Position numbers and translations under genes: made by a program. Shown here piece after piece: positions 1-6,688 of a stretch of 15,959 bases of DNA. Within the stretch, counting starts at the first letter, position 1. Each line of letters opens with the position of its first letter. Under the pieces are notes generated by a model. The model saw only the letters and a list, made by a program, of their open reading frames with translations, did no database searches and was not told where the DNA came from. The stretch covers positions 1 through 15,959 of the forward strand of contig VBPR01000212.1 of the NCBI GenBank assembly GCA_005877345.1, read 5' to 3'. Source of the stretch: Nitrososphaerota archaeon (GTDB taxonomy: Archaea > Thermoproteota > Nitrososphaeria > Nitrososphaerales > Nitrososphaeraceae).

Positions 1-872
1 TATTGTGTAAAAAATGTTTTATTAAATCAGTAGAATATAAGGCAAAACGAACATTATCAAAATTTTCCATGATAAAACATGGTGATAGGGTGGCAGTTGC
101 AGTATCTGGAGGTAAAGATAGTCTTGCGCTCTTGAATATACTAAAAAACATACTTAGCGGTGTAAACCCTGAACTTGTAGCCATTACTGTGGATGAGGGA
201 ATTAAGGGGTATCGTGACGAATCTCTAAATATTGTAAAATGCTTTTGTTCCAGTATAGGCGTTGAAAACAGAGTGGTAAGTTTCAGTGAACTTTTTGGAT
301 TATCAATGGACAACGCCATGGAAGTAAGGCCCTCTGAGAAACTTTCATCATGTTCTATGTGTGGAACTTTTAGAAGAAGGGCAATTGATCAGCTTGCGGA
401 ATCATGCGGAGCCAATGTAATTGCGACTGGACATAATTTGGATGACTATATTCAAACCTTTCTTATCAATTTATTTGCGGGTGATGTTGAAAGAATCGGC
501 TGGACTTATCCAGAACCAATAGAATATGGAGTTGGCGGATTAAAGAAAATCAAACCATTAATGGAGATATACGAGAAGGAACTTGTATTGTATGCCATTC
601 ATTTGAATATTCCATTTCAAGCAGAAGAATGCCCATATAAAGATGAAAGTATAAGAAGTGCTTTTAGAAGCCACTTGAACAATCTTGAGAAAATTCATCC
701 GGGGATTAAATATAATGCGTACAATTCAATTTTGAAGATTGCCAAGAAGCTGAAGTCTACAAATAATGTCATTGATCGCGAACATAGACGATGTTTAGTT
801 TGTGACAGAGACTCGTCCGGTGATGTATGTTCAGTATGTCGTACCCTGAATCTGTTATTTAAAAAAAATTAG
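1..872 (+). CDS. TtuA/NcsA-type tRNA 2-thiolation enzyme (TIGR00269-like), 5' end outside window
   Basis: ATP-dependent tRNA sulfurtransferase of the PP-loop family, which adenylates a tRNA uridine and replaces its oxygen with sulfur, usually fed by a ubiquitin-like sulfur carrier. Visible, numbering from the codon at base 3: remains of an N-terminal zinc finger (CKKC, residues 2-5), the PP-loop SGGKDS (35-40), CSMCG with Cys117 and Cys120, ATGHNLDD (141-148), Cys210 in ECPYK, and a C-terminal zinc finger (C264, C267, C276, C279). Cys117/120/210 match the spacing of the Fe-S cysteines known in TtuA. Family members begin about 20 residues earlier with the first CxxC of the N-terminal finger, so the true start lies left of the window and the TTG at base 3 is not a start. 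Whether the target is U54 (TtuA) or U34 (NcsA) cannot be told from sequence. Confidence 0.88.
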   Translation, partial: LCKKCFIKSVEYKAKRTLSKFSMIKHGDRVAVAVSGGKDSLALLNILKNILSGVNPELVAITVDEGIKGYRDESLNIVKCFCSSIGVENRVVSFSELFGLSMDNAMEVRPSEKLSSCSMCGTFRRRAIDQLAESCGANVIATGHNLDDYIQTFLINLFAGDVERIGWTYPEPIEYGVGGLKKIKPLMEIYEKELVLYAIHLNIPFQAEECPYKDESIRSAFRSHLNNLEKIHPGIKYNAYNSILKIAKKLKSTNNVIDREHRRCLVCDRDSSGDVCSVCRTLNLLFKKN

Positions 873-935
873 ATTTTGTTTCGAACACTCTGTTAATGTC
901 ATTTCAACCGAATACTAAAAGGAACAAACCTTGAC

Positions 936-990
936 TTGGCTCAGCTAGATCACCTCTTCGGTCTACCTCACACCGGTGAAAGGAGGCTAA
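936..990 (+). other. GC-rich structured island, possible small RNA
   Basis: Two adjacent hairpins can be drawn. TAGATC (946-951) pairs with GGTCTA (960-965, one G-T pair) around an 8-base loop. CCTC (966-969) pairs with GAGG (983-986) around the palindrome CACCGGTG (971-978). The piece CTAGATCACCTC (945-956) resembles the 3' end of archaeal 16S rRNA (CTGGATCACCTC), and AAGGAGG downstream is complementary to it. This may be chance. Function and strand are unknown. Confidence 0.3.
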
Positions 991-1003
991 TTAAAATAAA
1001 TAA

Positions 1004-1037
1004 ACATGTAACAGTGCAGAAGTAGCACTCTGCATGT
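1004..1037. other. Nested stem-loop
   Basis: ACATG (1004-1008) pairs with CATGT (1033-1037), and inside it AGTGC (1013-1017) pairs with GCACT (1025-1029). An alternative stem TGCAGA (1015-1020) with TCTGCA (1029-1034) competes with the inner helix. No run of T follows directly, so it does not look like a simple terminator. Confidence 0.35.
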
Positions 1038-1074
1038 GAAATTTCGGTGTAAATTAAAAGTCCTTTTTGTTAAT

Positions 1075-1126
1075 ATCAATAGTACCAATCCTTATTGTGA
1101 TTGGAAAAGGTTAAGTTGGTATTGAT
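1075..1126. other. Imperfect inverted repeat with inner hairpin
   Basis: ATCAATA (1075-1081) pairs with TATTGAT (1120-1126), continued after a small bulge by CCAA (1085-1088) with TTGG (1116-1119). A competing inner hairpin is CCAATC (1085-1090) with GATTGG (1099-1104). It could be an RNA structure or a protein-binding site. Confidence 0.3.
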
Positions 1127-1504
1127 GAAAATGAAGAATAATATCACATTTTTGCCCACTACTCGTTCCTACAGTTAATTTAAGAGTATTTTTCCAGCTC
1201 TAATGCTACATATTATCTGGATTTAGGAATTTAATTATTCGTTTGTATTAGAAAGTTTTAAATAAAATTTTGTCAACTTTTCATACCGTATATCTTGAAT
1301 TCATTGTTGGGTAGTCAATAGGGTGGTGCTTTGTTTTCACCTGATACGCACCAATCAATTACATTCTAGATAGGTTATTCAGCGCTATTAAATGATTTTA
1401 AGAATAGATTGTTAATTCCATTATAATTGTAAACTAAAAAGAAAGTAATTATTGGTATAACTATGGATTGCAAACAAGTAATAGTTTATTTTTACCAACA
1501 GGAT

Positions 1505-1527
1505 ACACAAATATATCTAATTTGTGT
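1505..1527 (+). promoter_or_regulatory. Probable TATA-type promoter of the SRP RNA
   Basis: An AAATATATC element (1509-1517) sits about 25 bases before the inferred 5' end of the SRP RNA at 1537, the spacing expected for an archaeal TATA box. It lies inside a perfect inverted repeat, ACACAAAT (1505-1512) and ATTTGTGT (1520-1527), with a 7-base centre. The repeat may be an operator or incidental. The promoter assignment rests on spacing and composition only. Confidence 0.5.
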
Positions 1528-1536
1528 AATATTTTT

Positions 1537-1855
1537 GCGGTAGTAGGGAGGATTGGGGTGTTAGCCGTACCCCAAACCGGAAATCGGCTTTATGCTGGGA
1601 TCAGTAACTACTGGGTAAATCTTTAGCTGTGAACTTCCTGCTTGCTTTGCTGATATGATACCACGCCGTGTCGGATGGGTATGAACGACGATATATGCGA
1701 AGGCATGTGCTTGATTGTGAATTGTCGAAATGGATGAGGTCCGGGAGGGTGCAATCCTAAGGCAGCGTATCCATGCTAGCACGTCTACGTGATTGATCTT
1801 GTAGAGCTTGAGATAGGGCTTTACTCCTATAGTGGTACCGGTAGGCTACTACCGC
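1537..1855 (+). ncRNA. ffs: Archaeal signal recognition particle (7S) RNA
   Basis: RNA scaffold of the signal recognition particle, binding SRP19 and SRP54 and targeting nascent membrane and secreted proteins. The 5' end GCGGTAGTAG (1537-1546) is perfectly complementary to the 3' end CTACTACCGC (1846-1855), as in helix 1 of archaeal 7S RNA. An Alu-like part follows: GGGG (1555-1558) with CCCC (1570-1573) as helix 3, and CCG GAAAT CGG (1577-1587) as helix 4. The SRP54-binding helix 8 is recognisable as GGTCCGGGAGGGTGCAATCC (1738-1757) followed by TAAGGCAG (1758-1765), closed by TGGAT (1731-1735) with ATCCA (1769-1773), with a GNRA-type GGGA loop. Length of about 319 nt suits archaeal SRP RNAs. 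One deviation: the usually conserved AGCA of the symmetric loop reads TGCA (1750-1753). No protein gene is believed on either strand here. Confidence 0.9.
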
Positions 1856-1857
1856 AC

Positions 1858-1874
1858 TTTTTCGTTATATTTTT
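1858..1874 (+). terminator. Oligo-T terminator of the SRP RNA
   Basis: Two T5 runs (1858-1862 and 1870-1874) follow immediately after the closing helix of the SRP RNA, matching the T-tract termination used by archaeal RNA polymerase. They also lie just beyond the stop codon of the convergent dph2 gene. Confidence 0.5.
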
Positions 1875-1884
1875 AAGCAAATTC

Positions 1885-2889
1885 TTACAACCAGTGTTTT
1901 ATCTGTAAAAATTCCTGGTGTGGTTCGCCTTTCAGTAATTTGATGAGTGAAATTGCTTGAGGAACTGATAATACTGGTTTATGAAAATGATTATCTGTTC
2001 CTATTCGCGGACAAGCAACTTGAATAAAGGCATCTATATCTTCAAATGGCAATAGACGCTCATCTGTTATCTCAGTCATAGCTATTAGCATGATCTTTTT
2101 GCCTGCCAGTTCCAGCAACCTTTTGAGTTCTAGTGCCTTAATATTGGCAAACTGTCCTTCCTTTAATCCAATAATTATTCCGATTGTTTTCGCATCCTGA
2201 GCTTTATATACGGTTAAAATTGCCTTTTTTTCAAGTTTTCGTGCTATATCACTAATTTCTGAATATTCATTAAAGTAAGGATCCAACATGAATGTGGGTT
2301 TCTGCGTAACGATTGCAACACTGGCAGAATGAAAAATACTCTGTCCCAAAAACAGGTATGCATCTACCTGATCCTTAGTATCATAAACTGGGTAGAACTC
2401 ACAACCAAAAACTTGGCCATCATTGAGATGGCCCTTTCCCCTTCCAATAACGACTTCATATCCATGATACTCAAAAATCTCCTTTACTTTTTGCATAGAA
2501 TGTAGATATTGACTGCTAGTCACAAGGGAAATTTTTGTAAATTTCTTCTTCTTTAACTCAATCGCGCATCTTTTTGCAATTTTACTAAAATCTATATCAT
2601 CAAAAGCATCTACCATAATTACCTTATTTCCTAAGTTCTCCATGGATATAGTGTGTCCAATGTTGAACAAGATGTCTACACCTAACATTTCTGCAGCATG
2701 AATATTTAGATCACATGAACCCCAAGATGTGTCCCCAATAACGTATACAGGTATATTGTATTTCTCTGTCAACTTGTGAGCACAACTTTGAATTTTCTTT
2801 AGGATGCCATCTGGTCCATCTAGAGCAACTGAATGTGGTTTCTTTTCAGTAATTGTGGAAAAGATCTTTTCCTCGTCTATATGAATCAA
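1885..2889 (-). CDS. dph2: Diphthamide synthase subunit Dph2 (archaeal type)
   Basis: Radical-SAM-like enzyme that transfers the 3-amino-3-carboxypropyl group of S-adenosylmethionine to the conserved histidine of elongation factor 2, the first step of diphthamide synthesis. At 334 residues it has the family length. Three cysteines that hold the 4Fe-4S cluster are present, one per repeat domain: Cys59 (GSCDLN), Cys163 (GCEFYP) and Cys293 (ACPRIGTD); the first two fall at the positions known in the Pyrococcus enzyme. Other family segments are GVDILFNIGHT (71-80) and KPVLSVPQA near the end. The start is a TTG; an in-frame TAA lies immediately upstream and there is no earlier ATG. It follows the debranching-type hydrolase on the same strand after a 75-base gap that holds a TATA-like AATTATATCTT, so it may have its own promoter. 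It converges on the SRP RNA gene. Confidence 0.92.
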   Translation of the reverse strand: MIHIDEEKIFSTITEKKPHSVALDGPDGILKKIQSCAHKLTEKYNIPVYVIGDTSWGSCDLNIHAAEMLGVDILFNIGHTISMENLGNKVIMVDAFDDIDFSKIAKRCAIELKKKKFTKISLVTSSQYLHSMQKVKEIFEYHGYEVVIGRGKGHLNDGQVFGCEFYPVYDTKDQVDAYLFLGQSIFHSASVAIVTQKPTFMLDPYFNEYSEISDIARKLEKKAILTVYKAQDAKTIGIIIGLKEGQFANIKALELKRLLELAGKKIMLIAMTEITDERLLPFEDIDAFIQVACPRIGTDNHFHKPVLSVPQAISLIKLLKGEPHQEFLQIKHWL

Positions 2890-2964
2890 TTAACTACTCA
2901 TCAAAGAATTGAATTAGTCTAATTTTAAGATATAATTTGATTCTGTTGAAAATAAATAGTAGAT

Positions 2965-4641
2965 TTATTTGTTTCTCTGAATGTCTATAGAGTAAGTGGT
3001 ACTAGAGAATTCGGGTAATTTTACATCATTTCGTTCTGGTACTATGGTAATTCTGTCTCTTTCAGGTCTAACCGAAATGTTAATTTTGTTGAGACCTTCA
3101 TTGGTACTAATAAAATGATCAAAATTCAGGTTGTTAAGGTCCGATCTAATCGAGTCAGGTAGTTTGGGTTCCAGAGAGATATTATTTTTGATCATGTTTG
3201 GTTTAATTCCCAGCATTAATTCACGCAATGCATAAACATATAATCCAACTGACCATGCTTGGAGTATACACGAATTAAATGGCTCTGGTCTGTCACCACG
3301 GTACGTTTCCGCGTACATCCCATTTTCAGAAATAATACGATCAGCCATTACTGAAAGATATTCGAGGGCTTGCTGAGTCCCTTGGTTTTTTATTTCACTA
3401 ATGGCTGCCCAACCAGTAACAAGTGGCCACACGGCGCCATCGTGATAAAGTGAAGGATGATATTTGGGATCCGAACTACTCAAAGACCTCATACCCCATG
3501 AGGTAGTCATGTCATCCTTTTCCAGTCTTTCTAAAACTAATCTTGCCTTGTGTTCATCCTTTACTGCTTCAGTAAGCAAAATTACTAATGAATTTGGACG
3601 AATACTGCTATCTTTAGTCAGATCCTTACGAATAGTATCATAGTAAAACCCCAGCTTTTGGTCCCAGTATTCAATATCAATCTTGTTTCTCAATTTTTTA
3701 GCAGATGAAAGCCACGTCTTTTCATGCTCTTTATCATCAACTATCTTCGCTAGCTCACTTCCTATTATCAGGCTTTCATAAAATAATGCTTGCACATCAT
3801 TGGCGCTCTTTCTTCTATCGATATGATCCATCCAAGTGGAATCCTGAATAGGCAATTTTTCTGCGGTGCCTGAAAATCCGTGTTCAATAAATTCATCATT
3901 GTCAATATCTTTAAGAAAACCAGAATTAACAAGATCAACTATGGATTCCCATCTTTTTGAGAGATATTGGGTATTTCCTGTACCATGTACATACTCACGA
4001 ATAGCCCACGGAAACAAAAAGGTTGAATCTGCAGAACCATATGTAGTATTGTGAAGAAACGTTCTCCCACTGATTACCATGGGTAATTCTCCTTTCATTG
4101 CACCATTGTGGGTATGTTTTGCCTGACGTTTCAAAAAATTTTCTATAACCCGCAGAGAAAAATCATATTGACCCATAGACAAATATCCTCTTAATGACCA
4201 TCCCGTATCACGTGCCCAATAATTGGGAAACCTGGGAAGTCCTGCACAGATACCCTCTCCAAGATTATCATAATTCGCCTTCAGGTATTCAAGAGCAGTC
4301 TTTGCCTTTTTCAGCGCCTTTGCCAACTTGACAATTATTGAATTTGAAATTGAACTAGAAGATGCATGACGTATTGTAAACGTAGAAGTTGAAATATTAT
4401 TATGATAATTTTTTGTTTCTTCATATAGTTTTAGGTAATTGTCTCTCATGTTTTTGAATTCATTTAGACACTCCTGAGCACTTGTGAAATCACCAGCACC
4501 TATTAATGCTATTTCTTTCGTCAGACCTTCTTCGAGTTCTACATCATAAGATAATTCTAAATCATTATCAAAAGAATCTGTTAGTATCTTGGAGGGTTTC
4601 AAATTCTTTGGAGAAATACCTATAGTCAAAATAGTGAGCAA
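2965..4641 (-). CDS. Amylo-alpha-1,6-glucosidase-like (GDE/GH133-type) catalytic part
   Basis: Catalytic (alpha/alpha)6-barrel of a glycogen-debranching-type glycoside hydrolase. Residues ~1-60 look like the end of a beta-sandwich linker domain. The barrel runs from about 100 to 475, with CAGLPRFPNYWARDT (132-146), a YGSADSTFLFPWAIREY stretch (201-217), DSTWMDHID (267-275), IRPNSL (347-352), GMRSLSSSDPKYHP (383-396), YHDGAVWPLVTGW (399-411) and QAWSVG (461-466). All follow the family order, including the acidic RD and WMD signatures. A small C-terminal sandwich (about 477-535) follows. The nominal TTG start is weak: it lies inside the upstream frame, which covers bases 4568-5638, and homologous domains continue across the junction. 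I believe this is the 3' part of one frameshifted or slippage-expressed gene. A role in alpha-glucan turnover is likely, but the precise substrate is unknown. Confidence 0.82.
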   Translation of the reverse strand: MLTILTIGISPKNLKPSKILTDSFDNDLELSYDVELEEGLTKEIALIGAGDFTSAQECLNEFKNMRDNYLKLYEETKNYHNNISTSTFTIRHASSSSISNSIIVKLAKALKKAKTALEYLKANYDNLGEGICAGLPRFPNYWARDTGWSLRGYLSMGQYDFSLRVIENFLKRQAKHTHNGAMKGELPMVISGRTFLHNTTYGSADSTFLFPWAIREYVHGTGNTQYLSKRWESIVDLVNSGFLKDIDNDEFIEHGFSGTAEKLPIQDSTWMDHIDRRKSANDVQALFYESLIIGSELAKIVDDKEHEKTWLSSAKKLRNKIDIEYWDQKLGFYYDTIRKDLTKDSSIRPNSLVILLTEAVKDEHKARLVLERLEKDDMTTSWGMRSLSSSDPKYHPSLYHDGAVWPLVTGWAAISEIKNQGTQQALEYLSVMADRIISENGMYAETYRGDRPEPFNSCILQAWSVGLYVYALRELMLGIKPNMIKNNISLEPKLPDSIRSDLNNLNFDHFISTNEGLNKINISVRPERDRITIVPERNDVKLPEFSSTTYSIDIQRNK

Positions 4642-5638
4642 CCCCTTTTTTTGCGATTGTTCTAATCTGCAAACAGTTCTCTGATTTATAATACTTTGAA
4701 AAATTACTCTGGGAGATTGCAGCTAAACCATAACTCGTAATATTACCATCAATTAGGAAATGTACCCTGATTTTTTTAGTTGTTTGCTTTTTTGTATTTA
4801 AAGGAAAAAGTTCATTAATTTTTTCGGGGTCAAAATTAAGTATCTGGACAAAACCTTTACTTTCAATTGGTACAAATAATGTTCTTTTAACACGAATACC
4901 TGCTACTTCGTGATGAGTACATAGGCTTCCATTTTCATGCCTCGATGAAATGACAAAGTTTGGAAGTCTTTTTCTAACTCCCTCATCTACGGAAATCTCG
5001 ACAATAATTCTTCCGAATGCCCTGGCGGGCGGTACATATAATCCTCCATTATCATATCTTACACCCATCCAGGTCCAATTTGCCGAAAGTGCTCCATTAG
5101 AGGAACAAACTATGTATGCTTTCCTGCCAGAAAGCACTAATGGCGAAGCAAAATTCATAAACATAGTTTCACCGTAGACTTGGGAATCTGATTCTTCTGG
5201 CAAATTTGATGAAATGATCACTTTTTCTTTCCTATTGCTTGTGTAATCCACTAATGTAAAAGGAATAATTATCTGTTCAAAGCCTTCGAGTTTGCTCATA
5301 ATAGTTATTTTGTGTTTCTTTTGATTATCCAGCTCCACACCTATCACCAAAAACCTGGCACTTTGAAAGGGTTTGAACTGAATTGGTCTTGTTTCAGATA
5401 ATGCTGATGCATTAACTATTGTATCAGATGTTGCAATCTGGATTGATTTTTTTGACATTGGTAGCTCGTCAACATATATATCAAGAGATACAATGTTTCC
5501 GCCTAATGGAACAGGAGGATTAATAAGCGAAAATATGAAACCATTCTCCTTGACATCTTCATTCATAACAATTGCGTTTTTAAGACTGCCTTCAACATAT
5601 GAAAGGACAGTGTGAGTTTTATCAAGTGTTCTCGTCAT
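4568..5638 (-). CDS. N-terminal beta-sandwich part of the debranching-type glycoside hydrolase
   Basis: Starts at an ATG preceded by GGAG (5646-5649) at 7-base spacing, one of the few clear Shine-Dalgarno sites here. Residues ~18-132 form a beta-rich domain that resembles the small sandwich domain of C-glycoside deglycosidase beta subunits (DUF6379-like; recalled pattern, not searched). Residues ~150-335 look like the GDE N-terminal sandwich, with SSRHENGSLCTHHEVAG (231-247) then VKRTLFVP (250-257). There is no catalytic domain in this frame. The last ~22 residues after AKKG (329-332) look unrelated to the family, while the +1 frame continues sensibly, so the frame is probably interrupted at the A7G4 run (4642-4652). 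If joined, the product would be about 890 residues. Confidence 0.75.
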   Translation of the reverse strand: MTRTLDKTHTVLSYVEGSLKNAIVMNEDVKENGFIFSLINPPVPLGGNIVSLDIYVDELPMSKKSIQIATSDTIVNASALSETRPIQFKPFQSARFLVIGVELDNQKKHKITIMSKLEGFEQIIIPFTLVDYTSNRKEKVIISSNLPEESDSQVYGETMFMNFASPLVLSGRKAYIVCSSNGALSANWTWMGVRYDNGGLYVPPARAFGRIIVEISVDEGVRKRLPNFVISSRHENGSLCTHHEVAGIRVKRTLFVPIESKGFVQILNFDPEKINELFPLNTKKQTTKKIRVHFLIDGNITSYGLAAISQSNFSKYYKSENCLQIRTIAKKGVAHYFDYRYFSKEFETLQDTNRFF

Positions 5639-5645
5639 AACGGTT

Positions 5646-5649
5646 CTCC
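5646..5649 (-). promoter_or_regulatory. Ribosome binding site GGAG for the hydrolase N-terminal frame
   Basis: GGAG on the minus strand, 7 bases before the ATG whose first base is 5638. It supports that start codon and is notable because most other genes in this window lack a recognisable Shine-Dalgarno site. Confidence 0.5.
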
Positions 5650-5812
5650 AAAAGGTCTAAATAAGAAAAATTCAATATTCTTCGTAATAATTGGCAATTT
5701 AACCTTTATTAAAACTATTGATCAAAAAATTAGTTTGTATAAATAAGTTTATAGTTTGTTTAATATTGTTTAGCTATTTTATGAATAACGCCTTTAGTAA
5801 TGGGTAATAGGA
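5650..5812. promoter_or_regulatory. Divergent promoter region, hydrolase / dihydropteroate synthase
   Basis: AT-rich spacer between two divergently oriented genes. Several TATA-like stretches are present, such as TATAAATAAG near 5737 and TATTTTATGAATA near 5774 on the plus strand, and TTAATAAAGG near 5704-5713 on the minus strand. Which is used cannot be decided from sequence. No palindromic operator stood out. Confidence 0.35.
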
Positions 5813-5815
5813 TTG

Positions 5816-6688
5816 ATGAAAGTTAAGGTAAGAAATCTTGAAATTGGAAACGGAAAACCAAGGATAATGGGGATTATCAACTCCAGTCCAGAGTCCTTTT
5901 ATAAAGAATCTGTTTCAGTAGATAAGAAAATTATTTCTGAAAGGGCAATACAAATGGAAGAGGAAGGTGCAGATATAATTGATATTGGAGGAATGTCTAC
6001 AGCGCCTTATCTTAATACTCTAATTTCAGTTGAGAAAGAAGTCGAAAGGTTACGAAACGCAATCAGTGCTATAAAAAAAGTATGCAATATTCCGCTTTCC
6101 GTAGATACACCACGAGCAGATGCAGCTAATGCTTCAATTGAGATGGGAATTGATCTAATCAATGATGTTACAGGGCTCAAATATGATGATAAAATGAAGA
6201 CTATAATTTTTTCATCAGGCTTGCCTGTGGTCATCGGGGCTTATGGAAATAGATCTACTGCCTATCAGTCAGGAGATATATCTGAAACACTCAACATTTT
6301 ACAGGAGAGTATTCTCTTAGCATCTCAAAGCGGCATAAATGAAGACAAACTCATCATTGATCCTCTAATCGGTTTTTTTCGGAAGGAGGGAAATAATCCG
6401 TTTTTTACAAAAATATTTCATCAAAATTGGTACGAAAGAGACTTAGGAATCATAGCAAATCTAAAAAATCTGTCAAATTTTTCAAAACCAATTTGTATCT
6501 CAGTTTCGAGAAAATCATTTCTTGGACATTTATTTAGTTTGACAGAGTCAGAGCGCCTTATACCCTCAATTATTACTCAGGTTATATGTGTGCTAAATGG
6601 AGCTGCCATCATTAGGACTCATGATGTTAAAGAAACAAAAGTTGCGCTAGATATCCTCGAACAATTGTCAAAACGTTTGTCCACTTGA
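5816..6688 (+). CDS. folP: Dihydropteroate synthase family protein
   Basis: TIM-barrel pterin-binding enzyme that in bacteria joins 6-hydroxymethyl-dihydropterin pyrophosphate to p-aminobenzoate; archaeal members may act in folate or methanopterin-type pterin synthesis. From the ATG at 5816 (a TTG lies one codon earlier): MGIINSSPESFY near residue 19 is the N-terminal pterin-site motif, GADIIDIGGMST near 53 the second loop, SVDTPRADAA near 95 then GIDLINDVTG near 113, DPLIGFFRK near 182, ISVSRKSFLG near 224 and IRTHDVKE near 267. Length of 290 residues is normal. The usual MH motif after the NDV segment reads GAYGN here, so substrate contacts may differ from bacterial FolP. Its stop codon overlaps the guaB start by four bases (TTGA), indicating an operon. 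Confidence 0.85.
   Translation: MKVKVRNLEIGNGKPRIMGIINSSPESFYKESVSVDKKIISERAIQMEEEGADIIDIGGMSTAPYLNTLISVEKEVERLRNAISAIKKVCNIPLSVDTPRADAANASIEMGIDLINDVTGLKYDDKMKTIIFSSGLPVVIGAYGNRSTAYQSGDISETLNILQESILLASQSGINEDKLIIDPLIGFFRKEGNNPFFTKIFHQNWYERDLGIIANLKNLSNFSKPICISVSRKSFLGHLFSLTESERLIPSIITQVICVLNGAAIIRTHDVKETKVALDILEQLSKRLST

Larger units (their letters stand above)
873..1504. other. Long intergenic region with several predicted hairpins, no gene recognised
   Basis: About 630 bases between the thiolase and the SRP RNA promoter. No credible protein frame and no tRNA was found. The first part contains a GC-richer island (936-990), then a nested hairpin (1004-1037) and a larger stem with internal hairpin (1075-1126); these are listed separately. 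From about 1130 to 1500 the sequence is AT-rich and I see no defined structure. An unrecognised small RNA or a long 3' UTR is possible. Confidence 0.5.

Noticed and set aside
894..908. 15-base repeat TAATGTCATTTCAAC, also at 9491-9505
   Set aside because: A single 15-base match is not far from chance expectation in 16 kb of AT-rich DNA and neither copy sits at a gene end or with further homology, so I do not call it an att site.
1561..1782. 73-codon minus-strand frame
   Set aside because: It lies wholly inside the SRP RNA gene, and its composition is explained by the RNA.
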